A DNA stretch of 34,925 nt, from positions 1 to 34,925 of the forward strand of contig SBFY01000020.1 in the NCBI GenBank assembly GCA_006227085.1, given 5' to 3'. The notes under the pieces are model-generated. The model did no database searches and was not told where the DNA came from. It saw only the letters and a program-made list of their open reading frames with translations. The stretch comes from Gammaproteobacteria bacterium (lineage in GTDB: Bacteria > Pseudomonadota > Gammaproteobacteria > Pseudomonadales > M0112). A program made the translations under genes and the position numbers. Below, one piece after another: positions 15,225-22,634 of this stretch (position 1 is the stretch's first letter; every line of letters begins with the position of its first letter).

Positions 15225-15675
15225 GGAGGCTGACCATCTCGAGGGCCGATAACGCCGCTTCTGCGCCCTTGTTACCGGCTTTGGTACCCGAACGCTCGAT
15301 CGCCTGCTCGATGGTGTCCACGGTCAATACGCCAAACGCGACCGGCACATTGAACTCAAGACCAACCTGCGCCATGCCTTTCACGCACTCACCTGCCACA
15401 TACTCGAAATGCGGGGTACCACCACGGATCACGGCACCCAGGGCAATGATGGCATCGTGTTCTTTTTTGGCGGCGACTTTCTTCACCACCAGCGGCAATT
15501 CGAAGGCACCCGGCGCACGGATGATGGTGATGTTTTTTTCCGGCACCCCGTGGCGGCGCAAGGCATCGACGGCGCCATTCACCAGTGAATCCACGATAAA
15601 GCTGTTAAAGCGGGACACCACCAGGGCATAACGACCCTTGCCGTCGAAGGTGCCTTCAATGCTGCGAATACCCAT
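15211..15675 (-). CDS. ribH: 6,7-dimethyl-8-ribityllumazine synthase
   Basis: Condenses dihydroxybutanone phosphate with the ribitylamino-pyrimidine to give lumazine, the substrate of RibE. 154 residues. Recognisable segments are VVSRFNSFIVDSLVNGA, IRAPGAFELPLVVKK, GAVIRGGTPHFEYVAGE (with the catalytic His) and FGVLTVDTIEQAIERSG. The ATG at 15675 has GGAG six bases upstream; a TTG at 15687 was rejected. It lies 36 bases after ribBA. Confidence 0.96.
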   Translation of the reverse strand: MGIRSIEGTFDGKGRYALVVSRFNSFIVDSLVNGAVDALRRHGVPEKNITIIRAPGAFELPLVVKKVAAKKEHDAIIALGAVIRGGTPHFEYVAGECVKGMAQVGLEFNVPVAFGVLTVDTIEQAIERSGTKAGNKGAEAALSALEMVSLLGQL

Positions 15676-15711
15676 GATGCGCTCCAAAATGCTTGTGATT
15701 CAGTGGCTTAC

Positions 15712-16827
15712 TTATTCAGCGGAGACGAATTCTACAACTTCCAGCTCAAAACCGGAAATCGCGTTGTATTTGATCGGCGGACCCATCAGGCGGATCTTGC
15801 CCACCCCGACCTCGCGCAGGATTTGCGAGCCCAGGCCCACCGTGAGATAGACATTACTGCTGCCATCAGCGACCGGGCGCGGCGGCGGCGTGTTGCCCAA
15901 GGCAATTTCCACGCCATTGAGCAAGTCATCGGCGGTTTCCCGGTTATGCAGCAGCACCACGACCCCGTGGTTTTCATCCGCCACCCGCTTCAGGCAGCGC
16001 TGCAGGTTCCAGTTCGGTCGATCCGGCGCCTGCGCTCCCAGCAGGTCACGCACCGTAGAGGCCAGGTGCACACGCACCAGTGTCGGTTGGTCCGGGCGGA
16101 TATCGCCACGTGTCAGGGCGAAATGGACATGCCCATCCATCTTGTCGCGGAAGGTGTGCAGATCGAACGGGCCATAATCGGTTGCAATGGTGCCGCGACT
16201 GACGCACTCCACACTTTGCTCATTCAATACCTGGTAATGGATCAGGTCTGCGATGGTGCCAATCTTGAGCCCATGCTGCTCCGCGAATCTCTCCAGGTCC
16301 GGACGACGCGCCATGCTGCCATCATCGTTCATGATTTCAACGATGACAGCCGATGCATCAAACCCGGCCAGGCGCGCAAGATCACAGCCTGCCTCGGTAT
16401 GGCCGGCACGCGACAACACACCGCCACGGCGGGCCATCAACGGGAAAATATGGCCCGGCTGCACGATGTCTTCCGCACGCGCATTGCGCGCCACGGCTGT
16501 CCGCACCGTCAAGGCACGGTCAGCGGCTGAAATGCCGGTGGTCACACCTTTGGCGGCTTCAATCGATACCGTGAAATTGGTGCCGTGCTGGGCACCATTG
16601 GCATCCACCATCAACGGCAACTTCAATAAACGGCAGCGTTCTTCGGTGAGTGTTAAGCAAATCAGGCCACGGGCATTTTTCGCCATGAAGTTGATGTCTT
16701 CCGGCCGCACGCATTCCGCCGCCATGACCAGGTCACCTTCATTCTCGCGATCTTCATCATCCATGAGGATGACCATCTTGCCGAGACGAATGTCCTGTAC
16801 CAGTTCTTCAACCGTATTGAGCTTCAT
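15712..16827 (-). CDS. ribBA: 3,4-dihydroxy-2-butanone 4-phosphate synthase with degenerate GTP cyclohydrolase II-like domain
   Basis: 371 residues. The N-terminal RibB domain (about 1-200) is intact: VILMDDEDRENEGDLV metal-binding acidic loop, GICLTLT-like ARGLICLTLT, TNFTVSIEA, HIFPLMARRGGVL and RAGHTEAGCDL. The C-terminal half keeps the RibA fold outline but lacks the zinc-binding cysteines (C-x-C cluster) and the catalytic segment around them, so it should not hydrolyse GTP. This RibB plus RibA-like arrangement is known in Pseudomonas and relatives. A separate functional ribA is therefore needed elsewhere. The ATG at 16827 has GGAG seven bases ahead. Confidence 0.92.
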   Translation of the reverse strand: MKLNTVEELVQDIRLGKMVILMDDEDRENEGDLVMAAECVRPEDINFMAKNARGLICLTLTEERCRLLKLPLMVDANGAQHGTNFTVSIEAAKGVTTGISAADRALTVRTAVARNARAEDIVQPGHIFPLMARRGGVLSRAGHTEAGCDLARLAGFDASAVIVEIMNDDGSMARRPDLERFAEQHGLKIGTIADLIHYQVLNEQSVECVSRGTIATDYGPFDLHTFRDKMDGHVHFALTRGDIRPDQPTLVRVHLASTVRDLLGAQAPDRPNWNLQRCLKRVADENHGVVVLLHNRETADDLLNGVEIALGNTPPPRPVADGSSNVYLTVGLGSQILREVGVGKIRLMGPPIKYNAISGFELEVVEFVSAE

Positions 16828-16849
16828 ACGGCATCTCCTTCCCATGTGT

Positions 16850-17512
16850 TCAATCTTTCAAAAAACCGTGCTCTGCCAGGAACGCCCTGTCGATGCCGGA
16901 AGCCTTTGCATCCGCTGCCTTGTCGCCCATCAACAACCGTTCGAGGTAACGCGCAATCACATCCACTTCCAGATTTACTTTTGAGCCCGGCGTGTAGTCA
17001 CCAAAAATCGTTTCAGCGGTGGTGTGCGGGACAATCGCCAATTCAAATTCAGCACCCACCACCGCATTCACCGTCAGGCTCACGCCATCGACACAAATCG
17101 AACCCTTGTGGGCGATATAGCGCGCCAGGAAATCCGGCGCACGCAGGCGATAGCGCGTAGCGCGCGCATCGGCATGCAGGCTAATGACTTCACCCACGCC
17201 ATCAACATGCCCGCTCACCAGATGGCCACCCAGGCGACTGTTCGCCGTCAGTGCTTTCTCCAGATTCACGCGCGCACCTTTGCCCAGCGAACCCAATGTC
17301 GTGTGCGTCAGGGTTTCCACTGACACATCCGCCACAAACCCATCGCCCGGCAATGCCACCACCGTCAGGCACACCCCATTGGTGGCGATACTGTCGCCCA
17401 ACCGCACATCGCCCAGATCGAGCTTGCCGGTAGCGACACGCAAACGGCAATCACCACCACGCGCTTCACTCGCGGCAATATGACCCACGGCCTGGATGAT
17501 CCCGGTAAACAT
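16850..17512 (-). CDS. ribE: Riboflavin synthase alpha chain
   Basis: Dismutates two lumazine molecules to riboflavin and the pyrimidine substrate. 220 residues with the diagnostic MFTGII start and two lumazine-binding repeats: NGVCLTVV in the first and DGVSLTVN in the second. GGHLVSGHVDG and VPHTTAETIFGDY are also present. The start overlaps the ribD stop by one base (TAATG). Confidence 0.97.
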   Translation of the reverse strand: MFTGIIQAVGHIAASEARGGDCRLRVATGKLDLGDVRLGDSIATNGVCLTVVALPGDGFVADVSVETLTHTTLGSLGKGARVNLEKALTANSRLGGHLVSGHVDGVGEVISLHADARATRYRLRAPDFLARYIAHKGSICVDGVSLTVNAVVGAEFELAIVPHTTAETIFGDYTPGSKVNLEVDVIARYLERLLMGDKAADAKASGIDRAFLAEHGFLKD

Positions 17513-18636
17513 TATGCAATCCTCTCCGGTGCAATGCGTTTCGGTGTTGCCGTGATGCGCCAGTCATCACCCACTGCACGCATGTCCTGCACTTCCCATT
17601 CGGGCGCCTTCGACAAATCCGCCAAACCCAATTGCAGCAATGGTCGTGCATCATGCCCTAACAATTTCGGCGCCATATACACCACCAACTCATCCACCAG
17701 CCCAGCTTCGATAAAAGCGCCAGCCAGTGTGGCACCCGCTTCCACCAACACTTCGTTGCATTGGCGCTGGACCGCGAGGTAACCCAGCAGGCCCACCAAA
17801 TCGACGTATCGCTCCAGCCCACAGGCCAGCACAGATGCTTTGTCACGCATCGCATGCGTCAATGGCGGCTGGCCCACCACGGTGGTTACAACCAGCGTCT
17901 CACCCGGCGCCGACAGCATGCGTGCAGTGGCCGGCATATGACCCAGCGAATCCAGCACCACCCGCAAGGGCTGCCGAATCGCATCATCCACCACCCCCAA
18001 TGCCGCTGCATTGCGCACGGTCAATTGGGGGTCATCTGTTTTGACGGTACCGATACCCGTTATCACGGCATCACTGCGTGCGCGCAATCGCTGCACATCA
18101 GCGCGCGCGGCCTCACCCGTGATCCATTGTGATTGGCCATCGGCCATCGCCGTGCGGCCGTCCATACTCATCGCCAGTTTCAGGCGCACCCATGGGCGCT
18201 GCCGTTCATGGCGACTGAAAAAACCGATGTTCAATGCCCGTGCATCCGCTTCCAGCACGCCTTCGGTGACAGCAATGCCAGCCGCTGCCAGTGCTGCAAC
18301 ACTTTTGCCGGCCGTGCGTGGGTCAGCATCACGCGTGGCAATGACCACGGCGTTCACGCCAGCAGCAATGATGGCATCCACACACGGCGGTGTGCGGCCG
18401 TGATGCGCACACGGTTCCAGGGTCACATACATCGTGGCTCCCCTGGCTTGCCCGCCGGCCGCCTCCAGCGCATGCACTTCCGCATGTGCCTCACCAGCAC
18501 GCTGGTGCCAACCTTCACCGACAATACGATTGTCCTTCACCAGCACGCAGCCAACCCGCGGATTGGGCGCCGTGGTGTACAGCCCCCGCGTGGCCAGTTG
18601 CAAGGCACGCGCCATCATCGGTTCATGCACGCTCAT
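17512..18636 (-). CDS. ribD: Bifunctional diaminohydroxyphosphoribosylaminopyrimidine deaminase / 5-amino-6-(5-phosphoribosylamino)uracil reductase
   Basis: Second and third steps of riboflavin synthesis. 374 residues. The deaminase domain shows zinc ligands His51 (HAEVHAL, with catalytic Glu53), Cys76 and Cys85 (EPCAHHGRTPPC). The reductase domain follows from about residue 150: RPWVRLKLAMSMDGRTA, ITGIGTVKTDDPQLTVR, and EAGATLAGAFIEAGLVDEL near the end. It overlaps the nrdR stop by ATGA. Confidence 0.97.
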   Translation of the reverse strand: MSVHEPMMARALQLATRGLYTTAPNPRVGCVLVKDNRIVGEGWHQRAGEAHAEVHALEAAGGQARGATMYVTLEPCAHHGRTPPCVDAIIAAGVNAVVIATRDADPRTAGKSVAALAAAGIAVTEGVLEADARALNIGFFSRHERQRPWVRLKLAMSMDGRTAMADGQSQWITGEAARADVQRLRARSDAVITGIGTVKTDDPQLTVRNAAALGVVDDAIRQPLRVVLDSLGHMPATARMLSAPGETLVVTTVVGQPPLTHAMRDKASVLACGLERYVDLVGLLGYLAVQRQCNEVLVEAGATLAGAFIEAGLVDELVVYMAPKLLGHDARPLLQLGLADLSKAPEWEVQDMRAVGDDWRITATPKRIAPERIA

Positions 18637-19106
18637 GGTTTTTCTGCGCCAGTGGATTCGGCAGCCAGGCGATCAATCTCGGTGCGGAATTCATCCAGTG
18701 TCTTGAAGTCGCGATAGACCGAAGCAAACCGCACAAACGCGACATGGTCGAGTCGCTGCAAGTGATCCATCACCAACTCGCCCACCACCCGCGATTTCAC
18801 TTCACGCTCACCCATCGCTTGCAGTGTGTGCTTGATGTGGCCAATGCTGGCTTCCACCTGTTCAACACTGACCGGGCGTTTCTCCAGCGCCCGCAACATG
18901 CCAGCACGCAGTTTTTCTTCGTTGAACGGTTCACGGATGCCGTCCTGCTTGATGATGCGCGGCATCAGCAGTTCGGCACTTTCATAGGTCGTGAAGCGTT
19001 CTGCACAGGTCAAGCACTCACGACGACGGCGGATCTGGTCGCCTTCAGCAACCAGCCGCGAATCGATCACCTTGGTGTCTTCAGCTGAACAGAACGGGCA
19101 ACGCAT
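18633..19106 (-). CDS. nrdR: Transcriptional repressor NrdR
   Basis: Zinc-ribbon plus ATP-cone repressor of ribonucleotide reductase genes, sensing dATP/ATP. 157 residues. Zinc ligands are Cys3, Cys6, Cys31 and Cys34. The start MRCPFC and RRRRECLTC are diagnostic, and the ATP-cone spans about 49-139. GGAG lies six bases before the ATG. No nrd genes are in the window. Its place between glyA and ribD matches the conserved gammaproteobacterial order. Confidence 0.97.
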   Translation of the reverse strand: MRCPFCSAEDTKVIDSRLVAEGDQIRRRRECLTCAERFTTYESAELLMPRIIKQDGIREPFNEEKLRAGMLRALEKRPVSVEQVEASIGHIKHTLQAMGEREVKSRVVGELVMDHLQRLDHVAFVRFASVYRDFKTLDEFRTEIDRLAAESTGAEKP

Positions 19107-19127
19107 GCGCGGCTCCTGTATACCGCC

Positions 19128-20384
19128 TTAGCGGCCGTACACCGGGAATTTCTTGCACAATTGCGCCACTTGCCCACGCACACGATCAATCACGGATTCG
19201 TCACCCATGTTATCGAGGATGTCGCAGATCCAGCCGGCCAGTGCCTCGACTTCCGCTTCCTTGAAACCACGGCGAGTGGCTGCCGGCGTACCGATACGCA
19301 AGCCGCTGGTGACAAACGGCGATTGCGGATCGTTCGGCACAGCGTTCTTGTTGACGGTGATGTGGGCACGCCCCAGGGCGGCATCCGCATCCTTGCCGGT
19401 AATGCCCTTGTCGATCAGGCTCAGCAGGAACAGGTGATCATCGGTGCCACCGGAAACAATCGTGTAGCCGCGATCGATCATCACCTTCGCCATCACCTTG
19501 GCATTGGCCAGCACTTGCTTCTGGTAGGCCTTGAACTCATCACTCATCGCTTCCTTGAAGCACACCGCTTTTGCTGCGATCACGTGCATCAGCGGGCCGC
19601 CCTGGCCACCGGGGAACACGGCGGAATTGAGTTTCTTTTCCAGCTCCGGGTTGGCCTTGGCCAGGATGATGCCGCCACGCGGGCCACCGAGGGTCTTGTG
19701 CGTGGTGGAGGTGGTGACATCGGCAATGTTGACAGGGTTCGGGTACAGGCCCGCTGCGACCAGGCCGGCCACATGCGCCATGTCCACCATCAGGTAAGCG
19801 CCTACCTTGTCGGCGATATCGCGGAAACGCTGCCAGTCCACCACGCGTGAATAGGCCGAGAAGCCAGCCACGATCATCTTCGGCTTGTACTTCAGTGCTT
19901 TCGCTTCGACATCGTCGTAATCGATTTCGCCGGTTTCGGCATCCAGGCCATATTGCACGGCGTTGTACATCTTGCCGGAGAAGTTGGGCTTGGCACCGTG
20001 GGTCAGGTGACCACCGGCATCCAGGCTCATGCCCAGCACGGTATCGCCCGGCTCGACCAGCGCCATGTAGACAGCGGCATTGGCCTGCGAGCCGGAGTGC
20101 GGCTGCACATTGGCATAGTCAGCACCGAACAGCGCCTTGACGCGCTCAATCGCCAACTGCTCGACCACATCGACGTGCTCGCAACCGCCGTAATAGCGCT
20201 TGCCCGGATAGCCCTCGGCATACTTGTTGGTCAGCACGGATCCTTGCGCCTCCATGACCCGGGGGCTGGTGTAGTTTTCCGAAGCAATGAGTTCGATGTG
20301 CTCTTCCTGGCGCTGCTCCTCGGCAAGGATGGCGTTCCAGATTTCGTCGTCAAAGCCTTTGATGGTCATGCCTTTGCTGAACAT
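19128..20384 (-). CDS. glyA: Serine hydroxymethyltransferase
   Basis: PLP enzyme that interconverts serine and glycine with tetrahydrofolate, the main one-carbon source. 418 residues, normal length. Features: HIELIASENYTSP, EGYPGKRYYGGCE, LMVDMAHVAGLVAAG, the Schiff-base lysine in TTSTTHKTLGGPRGG, and FPGGQGGPLMHVIAAKA. GGGAG lies upstream of the ATG at 20384. It is the first gene of the long minus-strand operon through thiL and diverges from ettA. Confidence 0.98.
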   Translation of the reverse strand: MFSKGMTIKGFDDEIWNAILAEEQRQEEHIELIASENYTSPRVMEAQGSVLTNKYAEGYPGKRYYGGCEHVDVVEQLAIERVKALFGADYANVQPHSGSQANAAVYMALVEPGDTVLGMSLDAGGHLTHGAKPNFSGKMYNAVQYGLDAETGEIDYDDVEAKALKYKPKMIVAGFSAYSRVVDWQRFRDIADKVGAYLMVDMAHVAGLVAAGLYPNPVNIADVTTSTTHKTLGGPRGGIILAKANPELEKKLNSAVFPGGQGGPLMHVIAAKAVCFKEAMSDEFKAYQKQVLANAKVMAKVMIDRGYTIVSGGTDDHLFLLSLIDKGITGKDADAALGRAHITVNKNAVPNDPQSPFVTSGLRIGTPAATRRGFKEAEVEALAGWICDILDNMGDESVIDRVRGQVAQLCKKFPVYGR

Positions 20385-20573
20385 GGGGTCTCCCGGGATT
20401 TGTCAGGCTGCACACAGGGAAGCGGGTCACCCCGCCGTGAAAGCGGCCATTTTACATGAAGGCAGGGGGTCTCCGGTACCGCCGGGAGCCGCCAAAAAAC
20501 AAGGTTCTTGCGGCCTCGGGCCGGATTCGGTAGCCTCGCGCGTCCAATCCTGTAATACGCCCGAGGAAGCCCC

Positions 20574-22232
20574 ATGGCCCAGTATGTCTTCACCATGAAC
20601 CGCGTTGGCAAGGTGGTGCCGCCCAAGCGCGAGATCCTCAAGGACATCTCCCTGTCCTTCTTCCCGGGTGCGAAGATCGGCGTGCTGGGCCTGAACGGCT
20701 CCGGCAAGTCCACCCTGCTCAAGATCATGGCCGGCGTGGACAAGGATTTTAATGGCGAGGCCCGCCCGATGCCGGGCATCAAGATCGGCTACCTGCCGCA
20801 GGAACCGGAGCTCGACCCGGCCAAGACCGTGCGCGGCAATGTCGAGGACGGGGTTCGCGAGGCCCTGGATGCCCTGGCCGGCCTTGACCAGGTCTATGCC
20901 GCCTATGCCGAACCGGATGCCGATTTCGACGCGCTGGCCAGGAAACAGGCCGAGTTCGAGAACATCATCCAGGCCACCGATGCCCATAACCTCGACCACA
21001 AGCTCGAGGTCGCGGCCGACGCCCTGCGCCTGCCGCCCTGGGACGCCGATGTGACCAAACTCTCCGGCGGTGAGAAGCGCCGCGTGGCCCTGTGCCGCCT
21101 GCTGCTGTCGAACCCGGACATGCTGCTGCTGGACGAGCCCACCAACCACCTCGACGCCGACAGCGTGGCCTGGCTGGAGCATTTCCTGCACGATTTCCCC
21201 GGCACCGTGGTGGCGATCACCCACGACCGTTACTTCCTCGACAACGTTGCCGGCTGGATCCTCGAGCTCGACCGCGGCCACGGCATCCCCTACGAAGGCA
21301 ACTACACCACCTGGCTGGAAGCCAAGGAGAAGCGCCTGGAAATCGAGGAGAAGCAGGAGCAGTCCCGCCAGAAAGCCATCAAGCACGAACTGGAGTGGGT
21401 ACGCACCAACCCGAAAGGCCGCCACGCCAAGAACAAGGCGCGCCTGGCCCGTTTCGAGGAAATGAACAGCCAGGAATTCCAGAAGCGCAACGAAACCAAT
21501 GAAATCTACATCCCGCCAGGGCCGCGCCTGGGCGACAAGGTGATCGAGGTTGAGCACCTGAAGAAGAGCTATGGCGAGCGCGTGCTGATCGAAGACCTCA
21601 GCTTCAAGGTGCCCAAGGGCGCCATCATCGGCATCATCGGTGGCAACGGGGCCGGCAAATCCACCCTGTTCCGCATGATCCAGGGCGGTGAACAGCCCGA
21701 CAGCGGCAGCATCAGCCTTGGCGAATCGGTGCAGGTTTCGTATGTGGACCAGTCACGCGAGAACCTCGACGGCAGCAAAACCGTGTGGGAGGAGATCTCC
21801 GGCGGCAATGACATCCTCCGGATCGGCAGCTATGAAGTGCCGTCACGCTCCTATATCGGCCGCTTCAACTTCAAGGGCACCGACCAGCAGAAGCGCGTCG
21901 GCGAGCTCTCCGGCGGTGAACGCAACCGCCTGCACCTGGCCAAAACCCTGCAACAGGGCGGCAATGTGCTGCTACTGGACGAACCGACCAACGACCTCGA
22001 CGTGGAAACCCTGCGGGCGCTGGAGGAGGCGATCCTCGCCTTCCCCGGCTCGGCCCTGATCACCTCGCACGACCGCTGGTTCCTGGACCGGGTCGCCACC
22101 CACATATTGGCTTTCGAGGGCGACAGCCAAGTGCTATTCTTTGAAGGCAACTACAGCGAATACGAAGAAGACCGCAAGCAGCGTCAGGGCGACCAGCAAC
22201 CGACCCGGATGCGCTACCGCAAGCTGGCCTGA
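20574..22232 (+). CDS. ettA: Energy-dependent translational throttle protein EttA (ABC-F ATPase)
   Basis: Soluble ABC-F protein that binds the ribosomal E site and gates entry into elongation according to ADP/ATP ratio. 552 residues. Two ATP-binding cassettes: Walker A GLNGSGKST (39-47), signature LSGGE (163-167), Walker B LLLDEPTNHLD (185-195); then a charged linker with ELEWVRTNPKGRHAKNKAR; then Walker A GGNGAGKST (356-364) and a second LSGGE/DEPTNDLD pair. The arm insertion in the first cassette and the C-terminal MRYRKLA fit EttA rather than Uup or YheS. GAGGAAG precedes the ATG. Confidence 0.96.
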   Translation: MAQYVFTMNRVGKVVPPKREILKDISLSFFPGAKIGVLGLNGSGKSTLLKIMAGVDKDFNGEARPMPGIKIGYLPQEPELDPAKTVRGNVEDGVREALDALAGLDQVYAAYAEPDADFDALARKQAEFENIIQATDAHNLDHKLEVAADALRLPPWDADVTKLSGGEKRRVALCRLLLSNPDMLLLDEPTNHLDADSVAWLEHFLHDFPGTVVAITHDRYFLDNVAGWILELDRGHGIPYEGNYTTWLEAKEKRLEIEEKQEQSRQKAIKHELEWVRTNPKGRHAKNKARLARFEEMNSQEFQKRNETNEIYIPPGPRLGDKVIEVEHLKKSYGERVLIEDLSFKVPKGAIIGIIGGNGAGKSTLFRMIQGGEQPDSGSISLGESVQVSYVDQSRENLDGSKTVWEEISGGNDILRIGSYEVPSRSYIGRFNFKGTDQQKRVGELSGGERNRLHLAKTLQQGGNVLLLDEPTNDLDVETLRALEEAILAFPGSALITSHDRWFLDRVATHILAFEGDSQVLFFEGNYSEYEEDRKQRQGDQQPTRMRYRKLA

Positions 22233-22240
22233 GGGCCAGC
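22223..22240 (+). terminator. Stem-loop over the ettA stop codon
   Basis: GCTGGCC and GGCCAGC form a seven-pair stem with a TGAG loop that contains the ettA stop codon. A second small GC palindrome follows at once (CCGGCGGCCGG). There is no U-run, so it may stabilise the 3' end or attenuate read-through into the PilZ gene rather than terminate. Confidence 0.3.
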
Positions 22241-22275
22241 CGGCGGCCGGTTAATAACCATAAGAAAGGCCGCGC

Positions 22276-22629
22276 ATGAGCGAAGACCAACGCCAGCACC
22301 ATCGCATCAACTACGACACCCCGGCCATCATCAGCCAGGGCGACAAGGAATGGCCAACCCTGGTCATTGATATTTCCGTACGCGGCCTGCTGATCTGGCT
22401 GCCGGATGACTGGGATGCCGATAACCAGCAACCCTTCAAGGCCGTCATCCCACTGGGTGGTAATGCCATTATCCGCATGGACCTGCAGCTCGTGCGCGCC
22501 AGCAATGAGCGCGCCGGCTTCCAATGCTCCCACATTGACGCGGCCAGCATCGAGCACCTGAAGCAACTGCTGGAGTGGAATCTCGGTGACGCCAGCCTGG
22601 TCGAGCGCGAATTAAGCGCACTCGGCTGA
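22276..22629 (+). CDS. PilZ-domain c-di-GMP-binding protein
   Basis: 117 residues, a single PilZ domain. The c-di-GMP signature is complete: RxxxR as R6-Q-H-H-R10, then D-I-S-V-R-G (DxSxxG) at about residues 34-39. The rest is beta-barrel plus a C-terminal helix (ASIEHLKQLLEWNL). Length and layout are those of a stand-alone receptor. A GAAAGG-like site lies before the ATG. It ends five bases before cti, so the two are probably co-transcribed, hinting at second-messenger control of membrane lipid state (inference). Confidence 0.88.
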   Translation: MSEDQRQHHRINYDTPAIISQGDKEWPTLVIDISVRGLLIWLPDDWDADNQQPFKAVIPLGGNAIIRMDLQLVRASNERAGFQCSHIDAASIEHLKQLLEWNLGDASLVERELSALG

Positions 22630-22634
22630 AGCCC

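Noticed and set aside
15676..15711. FMN riboswitch in front of ribH or ribBA
   Set aside because: Looked for the RFN element blocks; the gap is too short and none of the conserved blocks is present.
20385..20573. Riboswitch or small RNA in the glyA-ettA gap
   Set aside because: The gap shows a possible glyA -10 (TAAAAT, 20454-20449 on the minus strand) and small GC hairpins, but no glycine, THF or other riboswitch core that I can recognise.
20427..21557. Minus-strand open frame of 376 codons opposite ettA
   Set aside because: Lies antisense to the Walker A, signature and Walker B motifs of ettA; its Gly/Leu/Val-rich sequence is the mirror of ettA codon bias.
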